Source: Daphnia carinata
Taxonomy: Eukaryota > Arthropoda > Branchiopoda > Diplostraca > Daphniidae
Direction of reading: 5' to 3'
Assembly (NCBI RefSeq): GCF_022539665.2
Contig: NC_081338.1
Coordinates: 7,924,446 to 7,988,445, forward strand
DNA length: 64,000 nucleotides
Part shown: positions 39,901 to 51,900 of the stretch, in pieces
How positions within the stretch are numbered: position 1 is the stretch's first letter
Layout of the letters: every line of letters starts with the position of its first letter
The notes under the pieces: generated by a model
The model's database searches: none
The model's input: only the letters and a program-made list of their open reading frames with translations
What the model was told of the DNA's origin: nothing
Position numbers and translations under genes: made by a program

Positions 39901-42900
39901 TCTGAGTGTTTATATATATTTCGTGGTGCATTCAGTCCGATATCATCACCGATGCCATCAATCAAAACCCACTTTGGGCATTGAAGCGCGATAGAGGAGA
40001 GAAATGAGATCAAAATGGGAGGAGGTGGATTGAATAATATCGAAGAGTAACGCGAAACCTCGGCCCCGCATTTTTTTTTTCTTCATCGTACAAAGTGGGC
40101 GGACTGATAGTGGCGCATTTGTGCCCGAGTGGAATTCGATCGATGGACGCGGCCCAACTGATTGATTTTCACGCCCGCAAACTCGTGTGAAAACGAGACG
40201 GCCATCGAAAAAAACAAAACAAAAAAAAAACGTACATCGTTCTTTAACGTCGCATACAATTTTTATTTCATTTCATCTCCATTCACTGAATATATATCAC
40301 GTTACGAAATTCAATTTTCCAAATGGGGGCTTTCGGGCAATTGCTTTCTATTCTCTCTGTCCTGCTCAATTCTCTTGATTTGTGCGATCGATAACAACGT
40401 TTCCCTAATTGAATGTAAACAACTTTTTACTTTGATTTATTACGATTTACTTTCTATATTGAATCGGTTGAGGTGCCATATATCGTTACGTCACTCGAGG
40501 ACTTTCAATCGCCCGAAACAACAAAAAAAAAAAAGCTTTTATCCTTGTAAATGGCTCAATGACATCGTTGCGTTGGCGGCGAACTTGAAATTTACCGTCG
40601 TCGTTCCGAAAATAGTACAAATCTTCGTCAAGGTTTTTAAATAGTCGTAACGCAGTTAGCAACGTTTCGTTAAAACAGCCTTTTTTTTTTCTTCTTTCCC
40701 CGATACGCTTCGACATTGTTTATCGGATGAGAAATAATCAAGACTGTCGACCATTACCCATCGTGGGGTCCTTCTGTTTATGTGTTGCAGCGTATCGTAT
40801 CGTCCCGACTAGAAATAGAGTGGACGATATACATTTATATTTTTTTAGGGGAATTTAAAAAAAAAAAAAAAAAAGGGGGTCCGTTTGTTTGGATAAGACA
40901 AAAACAACGTCCCCCTCTCGCCATCTCGGCGGCTATTTTCGTCTCACTGGCGTGTGTGGTATAGACACAGGTAGACCTACCCATTTCGACTGGTCGAGAC
41001 ACCCACGTTTGTCTCGATGTCTACGCAGGCGGCATGGACGACGACGTCTTGTCGGAGTCTACTTTTAAAAGGAAGGCCTTTCGTTCCCCTTTCGGCTATG
41101 TACTTGTAAAACGGATGGGAGTTTTTTTTTGTTTTTTTTTTTTTCGGCGTGTGTGTGTGTGTGTGTTTTGTGTCTGATTAGAAAACTTTTCGGTTCGACC
41201 TCTAGCTGTTTGTGCACCGTTTGTTACACTGATCTCTTGGGAACGAGGTAAAACACGTAGCGTCATCGCTAGCAACTGATAACCTTTAGCCGACCTTTCG
41301 CACCCACCTGTTTTCCATTATTTATTTGATGAAAAAAATTTTTCTTTTCTTATCACATTAGTGACGATTGAAGAACGTACAAAAAGAAAAAATTGTGGAA
41401 TGCCCCCGGTTTTCTTCTTTTCGATAGATAAAATGCCAGTCGATTTGGGTACAATTAAATGCGAGTAAATAGAATCGACCATCTGTGCATTCGCTTTGCT
41501 TGTGGGAGTAAATCGTATAATGAATACTTTCTCTTCATTACCCCCGTTGATCATGTTTTTTTTTATTTTTGTAGAAGAAAATCTTTTATTTTATTTTTTC
41601 TTTTTCTTGCCCTCCCAACTTGAAGGGACTCTTTCATGTACTCGGCCAACCGTGAACGGAGAAGCCCCGTCTTGTTATTCTGCTAAACAGTCGATCAAAA
41701 AAAAAAAAAATCCTCACCTGTCAGCCGATTTTTTTTGTTTTCTTTCTCATTCTCGTCTGTCCATTTTCATATTTTTGGGTTGCGCTTATTATTATAGCTA
41801 TACTCGAAGTTGGCCTTCCACTTCTTGCTTTTCTTTTTCCTGTTTTTTTTTTTAATTTTTTTAATGCTATTCTCGGAGGCCCACCCACCTGGATCGACCG
41901 GTTTTGTATGTCAGGCTGTTGCAAACAGGGGGCCTTCGATCAGGGAAGACAACACAGAAAGAATTGGAATCATGTGCTGAGAAAGCCATTATCAACGGCT
42001 CGCTTCTAGTGGTGTAAAAGCGCATTGGCATCCGAGCGATATAAAACACAACATTTTTTTTTCGTTTTTTATATCTTCGTCGGCTATGAATTTTTGATTA
42101 GCCGCTGCCTCGTTATATCAATCTATCGATCGTTTTCTTTTTTTTTTTTTTTTCGAAGAGTCGTCATCTGATCTTCTTTTTGCCTCTTTCCTCTTCAGCG
42201 TGTCGAAGCGATGAGAGTTGAATTCCCTGCGCGTGTTGATCAAAAATAAATAAACCAACGGGATACGTGAATATGAAAAACAATAAAAAATCATGATAAT
42301 TAGAACGATAAGCATGATACGAATGATAATCAGACTGGAAAAGCAGAAAGACAATGCGTTATTTTTATTTTTATTATTTTTTTTTTTAAGAGAGAGCTGA
42401 TGCAGAAAAATCGGAACGTATCCGGTCGGAATGTTTTCATCAGTCGATGAGTATACACCGGTGAGACAGGGGGAGGGGGGGGGGTACATGGATTTCAAAA
42501 AGAAGCTGATTGGTTCTGGTTGCGGAACGGTTCGGTATCAGTCACGGGAATTTTAAAGTTGACTAGAAAATATATATATATATTTTTTTTTTACCTTTTT
42601 TTTATTTGGGGGGTATAGAGAAGAGGGGGGGGGGGGGGCAAACTTGTGGGAACGTCTCATCGGATAAGTTTCAGGATTGTCTCCATTTTTCAAGCCCTGT
42701 CTCTTTTTTTCTTTTCTTTTTTTTTCTTGCACAAAATAAAAGAAGAAGAATAAGAAAAAACCTTGCGGAATTCTCAGTACCGGAACGTGGAAATGCATTG
42801 AAAAAGAAGATTTTCTTTCTCTTTTTTATTTTCCCTCTTTAAAAAAAAAAAAAAAAAAATTATATTCATGGAACTAAGGTTTATACGCGTCTAGAGTCCT

Positions 42901-45900
42901 ATTGTTGGTCTGCTGGCAGATACCGCCTCCCGGTCTATTGCTCCTCTGATGCAGCCGGAAGGATCTTGGGCTCAGCCTCTAGAAATCTCTTCAAATTTTG
43001 CCATTGTTGCCCATTCAATTCGAAAAAATGACAATGTCTCTCTCTGTCTCTCATTGTAAAATGGATCAAGGAAAACAAAAAAAAAAAAGAATTTCGCGTT
43101 TCACACTAAAAAAAGAGAACAAAAGAACAGGTCGCGAAATAGCAGCGGTAACGTTAGCCGACAGCTCTGAAAAGGATCGAAATCCGCTTGCTATACCTGC
43201 CAAGCAGAAAATGATAGCAATGATCCGGTATTTTCAGCACGACAGTTGTCCGGCTTCTTCTTCTTCTTCTTGTGTGTGTGTGTGTGTGCGCGTCGTCTAT
43301 TGTCTTTTTCTTTTTGTTTTTCCGCCATAGAAATCACGGAATGTTTGCACGTGTCGTTTACATGCTTAGTCGGTCGTGGTATTCTTAGTACAACTCACAA
43401 GGGCTTCCGTCTCTTCACATCCGTCGCTCAATTTACTATTGGAAAAGAGCCAAAAAAAAAAAAAAAGAAAAAAGAAAAGGAACTCCGCAGTTCGTTTCCG
43501 ATATATCGTTGCGTCGACCGCCATTCATATACGAAGAAAACGGGTCTTGTTTCCGGAGTATATTTAGTTCCGCCTCAATGGCTAAACCGCAAAAACAAAC
43601 CGACAACGCAAATACCACACACATTCCCCCGGCTTTCCATGTTGAGTGTGCCGAAAATGTCTTCAGTTTTTTTCGGAAATAATTCTACCACACCCACGTT
43701 TTTTTTTTTTTCTTTTTCTTTTTTCTTTGTCTCTTACGAAACGAAAGGCTCCAATTTCTTAGTCGGTGCCAAAACCTCGTAATACAAAAAAAAAGCCCCC
43801 CCCCCCCCCCCCAAAAAAAAAAAATGTCGTCTGATGAAAAAAGTCCATAAATCTCTTGAGCTTGAAATGGCGAGGAGGGGGGATCATAAAACTGTTTTTT
43901 TTTTTTTTAAGAATCGGAAAAGAAGAAGAGAAAGCCTCCAAAAAAACGTCACTTTGTATTTATTCTTGAAGATGGGGCCATCTGGTCTCCGAACGGCTTT
44001 TGAACATCTTTAGATCAGCTTCTCTTAGCCTTTTTTGCAGACCACCACCTGCGTGCACCTTCCAATCCCGAAGGGCAAATAGGAAAATCAAAAAAGAAAA
44101 AGGCCACTTCACTACATCGGCAGGGCGTTCACCGGCAGTGACCGAGGAAAAAAAAAAAAAAAAAAAAAAAAGACCGACGTGGCAACTGAATTATCAGTCA
44201 AGAAACAAGAGCATTTTCATATATTTACACACGTAAGAGAACATCAACAACAAGCCCGAAGGCTATTTTTAAGGGGAGGGGGGGAATTCTCTGTGTACTT
44301 CCCCCTGTCACGAGGTTCTGGTTCTCGTCACGTGCTTCAAGACGCACTCTGTGTGTGGGAAAGAGAAAGAAAAAAAAAATAGAAGGTGTGGCCAAAAAAG
44401 TAAAAAACATTGTCTGTTTTACATCTAGCAGTAGAGACATGTGTTGGTTAACACAAGTTCTCTGGTAGTCGATGGCGAAAAAACCAGCTCCCATTTTTTT
44501 TTTAGCGCACGATTTTTATGTTGATCGATATGTTGCAAATGTCGACTACTGCTTGCCTTTCATGCGTCAGCCATTTTTTTTTTTTTTTCAAAAAAAAAAA
44601 AATTAGGCAACGACGTGTGGAGAAAACAATCGACGCTCTGGTTAAAAGACGTGACTCAACATTTCCACCCACCCCTTAAAAAGAAACGCCGTTGTGTTCA
44701 TTTGAATTTCTAAAAAAAAAAAAAGGAAAGAATATTTGTATTTTTGTTCATTTCTGGTTTGACGGCCCCCGCTCCTCCATTCTATGCCGGCGGGCATGTC
44801 TAACCTTGGACCTTTTGTAAATGTTGCTTAGAGGGGTTTCACACAAAGAGCTAGGGTAAGTTGGAGGTGACCACCAGAGGACTCTGCCAACATAACCAAG
44901 AGCTAACTCAAGTCTCGGGGAGGTCTCAGCATCGGCTGCAATACAAATGACGAGTTGAGGAAAAGATGCCCTTTTTTCCCCCATGGCGCCACAGGGTATA
45001 TTTCGTTAACCTTAAAAAAAAAAAAAAAAAAAAAAATCAACCCCTCCGTCCACGGTTGGACGGTCGACCCTCCCCTCTTCAACAGTCTTTCCAGTTGCCA
45101 GGCCACTTGTTGAATACATTTTTATCCATTAGCTTTTAGGAGTTGCGTAGGGTTCACAAGCATATGTATTCATATATTTCCCAATTTTCTCTTTCTGTTC
45201 AGTCTACCCTATTCCGTAGAACTTAAACAGGGGGAGATTTTTTTTTTGTTTTGTTTTTTTTTGACAACGACTCGTTTCACATTGACTTATTACCTCGTCT
45301 TTGCATGTTGTTGCGGGCTTCTTTTTTCCAACGCTGTATCATTTTCACCGATGAATAATATATCAATCCTCTTCCTCGTTCATTTCTCCACTCGTTTTCA
45401 ACGATGGGAAACAACGACGAAGAAAACAATAGGAATTCATTTAAGAAATATCTTTCGGTGCCTAAAAATCGAAAGGCAATCGATTGTGCATCAGACATTA
45501 TATACTAGGGTTAATTGAAATAGCTTTAGGTCTTCCTTCTGTTGCTCAACCGTTCTCTAGCACACCACATGAGAAATGGGCAGAGAAGAACGTATACGCC
45601 ATGGGGTTTTCATTATTAGACGCTCAAACGCAAAGAGAGAAGTTTGGACTCGAGTCAAAAGTGTTGGAGGCCATTTTGCTTTGCTAGTATGACGGATGGT
45701 TTTGAAAGAAAACAAAAAAACAAAAAAAACAAAAGCCTTTGGGTCAGAAGACAAAACAAAAGTAGAGACAGGCTTCCGTTGATTTTCTCCCCCCTTCGAA
45801 ATAGGAGAATTTCACGATCGGTTAGTGGAGGTGTCGGGAAACTCCACACACAGCAGTCGGTCGTCTGGTAGGCAATACGTGAATTCCAAGTTCTTTTGCT

Positions 45901-48900
45901 TTTCTTCACCTATGTGCTGGGGTAGTTGATACACGACGGTAAGTGGTCTAAGCAACAACGGGTAGACATCCTGTACGTACAGGAGGGGGGAGCACACGAC
46001 GTTCTACGCGAAAACCGTCATGCATTTTTCGGTTGATGAGTTGATGGCGTGATCGACTCCCATTGTTAGAACATTCTTTTCTTTTTTTTTTTTTTTCCTC
46101 CCCTGCAAAAAAAAAAAAATATTGTATTTGTATACGTTACTTTGGGTTTTTTTTGTCTTCCTATCCCGCTGTGCGTTTGCATAACTTGAGGAAAAAGAAA
46201 GGGGGGGGGGATTTATGTCCTCGTGATTGCTCTCCACCTTGGCGACCAGCAGGCATTGGCAAGCTGGTTTCGACGTTTGAACTTTCGGCTAATGAATCAT
46301 ACGATCAATGATGCGATGGCGTGCATCCTTTACAAAGCCACAAAACGCCAAATAATACAACCGCCTATAACCACGATCAGAAATAGAAATAATTGTTTAC
46401 TAAATTAGAAATTTCTGACCCGTTAATCGATCGAAACATTTTTTTTTCGAATGAACAACCGTTTTCTTTTCGAAAACATCGTTTCTGTTTCAATTATAAA
46501 CGGGTTTTATTTGAGTAGCGATTCGGAGCGAGCGATCGAGCGGGATACAGAAAATGTAAGGTCCCCTTTTGGTAACGTGACGTGAGTTTGAGTCTTTGTA
46601 ACGGCAGTTTGGCAGGGCAAAAAAAAAAGAGGAATTTCATCGCCCTAAAGAATGTAATGCCTGAAGTGTCGTGTTGTTTAACCCAAAAGGAAAACGGAAA
46701 AGACAGCCAGATAGAGGGAAAAATAAAACTTTCAAATCATTAGTTTTGTACGCAGTCCAAAACAATTCACGATTCATCCAGAACAAACAACAAGAGCTAA
46801 AGTCCTTCTAAAAAAAAAATAAAAGCCACATCATTAAATAACGGAACACAGAATAAAAAAAATAAGAGAACCAATTCAACCAACGGAAATTGCATTATTT
46901 CCTATAAACCCGACAGGAGTAAACGTGCTCATCCATCATAATGCACACGTTCTCTCGTATTCTTCCTTAACTTTGTCTATACATTTCCTTTTTCCTCTCG
47001 AAAATGACGGGACAAACACAATAATGTCTGACTGCCTATTCCTTTTATTATTTGGAGTGCTCCCTCGTTAGTTTCCAACTTGCCTTCTTCTTTGATGCTG
47101 GGATCATCAACCTTGTAGCATATTGTTACCCGACAGCTATCGACACTAAAAAAACAAAAAAACAAAACAAAACACAATGACCTGCCGAGAAAGAAAAACG
47201 GTCCGGTCGGGTATATGATTTCTACTGCAGTTTTTCTTTTAGTTAATCGCTTAGGCATATGCGGTGTACAAGAATCTTGGGTATCTGCTTATTGTTTTCC
47301 TTTAGCCATATCACGATGAGGAAATTTAATTCTCATCCATGTAACATCCACCCCCCTCTTCAATCTCGCGTAAGATGCATCCACTTGGAGGTCTAGTGGT
47401 AATAAAGAATTTAAGCTCTTCTTGTATAACCTCTTCCAAACAAAAACGAGTAGAGGGTAAAATATAATGAAGCATGTCCTGTAAGGGTTGTCTTCGCCGA
47501 TCCCTTAGTTAGAAAGACCACCCATCTTCTTTTATTCTCCTGTAACATACACACACAATACAAAAAAAAATCTTTTGGCTATGGTCAGTTGGATTTGTAT
47601 TCGAGACCCCACACAGGCAAACGAATTTTTCTTACCAGTCTAATTGAATCTCGCCACCTCTTTTCTTTCGTCTTTGTTATTGTCTTGTTTCTTCCCCCCC
47701 CCCCCCCTTCTTGTTCCTGGTAGCTCTCTATGATGCAAGGCTCACTATTCAGTAAATGCACTCATTTTCAATTATTACGTCTACCGAGAAATTGTCTCTG
47801 AGAGATGTGTGTTGAAAAACACTTCAGGCCATTCGCAGCATTCACCGTCATGAATAATCATTTCTTTTTCGAGTCCCGAGGTATTATTTTTTTTCTCTCT
47901 CTCTCTCTCTCTCTTTCAAAAGCGCCAGATGACTGTTTAGATGAAGCCCTCATCTGTTATGTTGCTCTGCTTTCACATCTTTTTGCTCCTTTGTTTTGTT
48001 TTTTTCCCTGGAAGATTTAGACACGGTGTAACCCGTTGAACCGGACATAGAGCACTGACGTAACCATTCGTGTACTCACGATTCGTTTTCTAGTGATTAA
48101 TTTAGTTGTTCGCTTCGGTGGCCTAGTAAATAGCATCATACTGTTACGTTCGCTAGTGTTGCAGGGCCTTTTTCAAATTTTTTTTTGTTTAAAGGTGGGG
48201 TGCTGGAGGGATTTTTTTTTATGTCGGTCACGTTGTGGGTCACGACAGAAAACGAAGTTGCCTTATCGTCGTCGATGTGCTGTAACTTCGTGCGTTACAG
48301 TAGTGTACGGTTTCTTCTTCTTCTTCTTACATATATACTGTATATATATTTTTCCTTTTTACGTTTTTAACAAACAACTTCCTGCTCTTTTGGTTTCCAA
48401 CCGAATGTGTTTGAGGGCGCACGCGTGACTGGAAGGAAGCGGATGATTAACCACTGATATCAATCTAAAAATATAACTGATGTTTTTCTTTTTTTTTTTC
48501 CCCTTTTTCTTTTTTGTTTTAACATGTAGCTGCGGAACAAGTACAACGCTTCCACGGAAACCACTCTCACCCAGATCATTTTAAATTACTGGAAACGAAC
48601 GGCGATTCCATCCTAGTCGGCGCAAGGTACATTCATAATCTTGTATAGTTCTCTTTATCACGTGTCTTTTCATTTTTCCCTCTCTCATCATCCTCTTTAA
48701 TGAAAAAAAAAACAATTAAGTTTAATTGGAGAATAACCGAAAGTTTATCTTTACCTCATTTTTATCCACAGGAATATCATCTACAATTTGAGTCTGAATG
48801 AGATGACAGAAAATCGAGCTCAGGTCAGTTGTATTTTCATTCTATTCTGCCGTAGTTTTTCTTTGGTGTTATTCACCATGATTCCACCACTCATCCCCCC

Positions 48901-51900
48901 AGAAAAAAAAAATAACGTTGAACGCAGAAGATGGAGTGGCAAGTAGAAAAATGAACCGTGGTTAAAAGGCAGTGACTCATCCCGTTATTCGCATGTTTGA
49001 AACAAGACATGCTAGGGTTTGAGGAGTTGGGTCGTAAAAGCTCACGTAAAGAATATAAAATGTAATGCATCGTTTAAAAGAAAAAAAAAAGGGAAACAGA
49101 AGAAAAGGCGCATAAGAGAAGGAAAAGAATGAAAAGAGGCAAAAGGTAAGGTGAAACCAACCTGTCTCTCGGCCTGACCAACTATGGAAGTGGCGATTGT
49201 CCTCCATTCCATATCGGACGAGAGACTCCACTCGGAGCTTTTGGTTCAATGAAACCAAGGTTTTCTTCTTCTTCTTATTATTTTTTTTTTATCTGTCTGT
49301 TCCTTGTCCTCGCCTTTGCCGCATTTGCATACTCCATTCAGGGAATTGTCATTGTGTACGTGTGTCTGTGTGTGTGTGTGTGTGTGTGTAAGCATTTCTT
49401 TTGTTTGGGTCGCCAGCCTTTTATGTGGGATAGTCCTTCCGGCTAGGCGTTTGTAAACAAAAATGTACATTGGCCATTTAAACACATCCCAACGGAGACA
49501 AACTGTTCACAGAAATGTCCACGCGCAGATGATGATATCCAAGCCCATTAATGTCTTATTCACAAATCCATTCGTTTAAACCAATGAATCGATAACTCCT
49601 CCGTCTTACCTCCCTCTAATTGTATGCATCAATGAATATAATTTTTGCTTTTTTTTTTTGCTTTTTGACAGAGAGTTGAATGGTATCCGGCGTCGACTCA
49701 CCGGGAAATGTGTCTCGTCAAAGGCAAATCAGAGGTAAGCAGTTCAACACGTCAGCGTTCTACACACGCACAGAATAGATAACTTTGTTGTTTGACGACA
49801 CGTGCGTCATCATAATCTAATCTTTGCTCATTTATTTTATTTTATGTTCCCTTTGTGCCCAAACTCTTCGTTGACTAACCGAAAAAAAAAAAGGATGATT
49901 GTCAGAATTACATCCGAGTACTTGCCCGGATCAACGACGAGGAGATGCTCGTCTGCGGGACGAATGCCTACAATCCGCTTTGTCGCAGATATGGTCGGAA
50001 CGTAAGTCAACCTGACCTCATTCCCTCAGTTGGCTGTTCTGTAATATTTAGAGGCGAATGGGAAATCATTCTGTTTACATCCGTTTCACGTTACAGGCAA
50101 GCGGAGTGGAAGTTCTCAGAGAGTTCTCCGGAAAGGGACTAAGCCCTTATGATCCTAATCACAACAGTACGGCTGTGTTTTCCGGTATGTTGGAGCTTTA
50201 CACTGAGCCTTAGACAGAGAGAACTTACTAATACCTAATCTGTCTCGCTCTCTTTCCCATCTACAATATTTAGACGGAGAATTGTACGCTGGAACCGTCT
50301 CTGATTTTTCCGGTTTGGATCCACTTATCTACAAAGATCCCTTGAGAACGGAACAATACGATTTTAAACATTTGAACGGTAAAAAACTTAGGATTCCTAT
50401 ATATGTTGATAACGAATCATTGTTCTAACGAAATCTTTCTCCTTTTATTAAACCACGATTGCAGCTCCCAACTTCGTTAGTTCGGTAGCCGATGGTGATT
50501 ATGTCTATTTCTTTTTACGTGAAACGGCTGTCGAATACATCAACTGCGGCAAGGTAAAAAAAAAAAAAACTATAAAATGAAATTTCGAAAATTCCCAAAC
50601 GATTAAACATTCCTGATGACTTGTAATTGAATAGACTGTGTATTCACGCGTGGGCCGCGTGTGCAAAAACGACAAGGGAGGCCCGCATCGTTGGTCTAAT
50701 CGTTGGACGTCATTTCTGAAATCTCGTCTCAACTGCTCTCTGCCCGGCGATTTCCCATTCTACTTTGACGAAATTCGTAAGTTTTCTTGCTTCACCAACG
50801 CCTACCATTTTCAACTGTGGGTGTTAAGTTTCTTTGGCTTGTTTTTCCTTTACTCGTCGAGTCTCAGTTTGCCTCGTTTTGTCTCCCCTCGCTCTCTCTG
50901 TCTATCTTTCTTTCTTATGCCTGGCAACTAACTAATTATCGTTGTATAATGAAACGGGCTCGTTTGGGCGAGCAAACGGGCCCGCAGTCGATGGGAATGA
51001 GTTATGCCGAGTGAAGCTGTATCCTCATGACGACGTCAGCCAAAGTTTTGAGAGAGGAGTGCGCTGATTGCGGCTGGCAGCTCGATGATTGGTGCGCTTG
51101 GTAGGACTAGAGTCTTAACTGCTTTCACTCGTTTTTACATGCAGAATCGACTAGCGACGTTGTCGAGGGAACTTATGGACGCCGAACGGAGCGTTTGATC
51201 TACGGCGTCTTCACCACGCCGGAGAACTCCATTTACGGCTCGGCCATCTGCGCCTATCGCCTACAAGACGTGATGGATTCGTTCGACGGTGCTTTCAAGG
51301 TAACTGCAGAAAGCGATACGTTATGTCCTCCTCCCCCGTGGCCACATCTCATTCACTCATTCATTGTCTATTGTTTTCTGCTGCTCCCCTCCTTTATTCG
51401 TTATCCGCACTCAACAAACAAATAAATAAACAAACAAACTAAAAAAATTGTATAGGAACAAACTTCGATGAATGCTAATTGGTTACCTGTGAGCGGCAAC
51501 GATGTCCCGGAGCCCCGACCTGGCCAGTGCGTCAACGACTCGCGTACCCTGCCTGAAGTGACGCTCAACTTCATCAAGTCTCACTCGCTGATGGATGAAT
51601 CTGTTCCCGCCTTTTACGGACTACCTCTCGTCACTCACACTTCTCTCAAGTGAATACCGTTTTTATTTTTGGCCTTTTATTTATTTATTTTCATTCTTTG
51701 TTTTTTTTTGCTTCCTTCAACTTGAGCAATGGTATACTAATTTAACGATTTAACGTCAGGTATAAATTTACCAAACTTGCCGTGGATCCTCAAGTGCGGA
51801 CAGCTGATGGCAAAACTTACGACATCCTCATTATCGGAACTGACAAGGGCAAAGTGATCCGTGCCATTAACACAGAGTCGTACGACTCCATCAACAAAGT

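Noticed and set aside
40162-40644. 160-codon open frame in semaphorin intron 1 (+)
   Set aside because: Contains homopolymer-derived Lys runs, no recognisable domain and no splice context; expected by chance in long A/T-rich DNA.
43246-43782. 178-codon open frame (+), the longest in intron 1
   Set aside because: Built across poly-T, (GT)n and poly-A tracts that read as Phe, Cys-Val and Lys runs.
44760-45110. Low-homopolymer block in intron 1 as an old gene or SINE
   Set aside because: Frames are broken by a poly-A run and no tRNA-like promoter or terminal repeat was found; it may be a repeat but cannot be supported here.
45484-45687. 67-codon open frame (+) in semaphorin intron 1 with ordinary composition
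   Set aside because: Short, no splice sites or homology that I can name; intron 1 joins in frame without it.
47145-47180. 36-base intron in the antisense block
   Set aside because: It has GT..AG ends and a T tract, but is shorter than any spliced intron expected in an arthropod.
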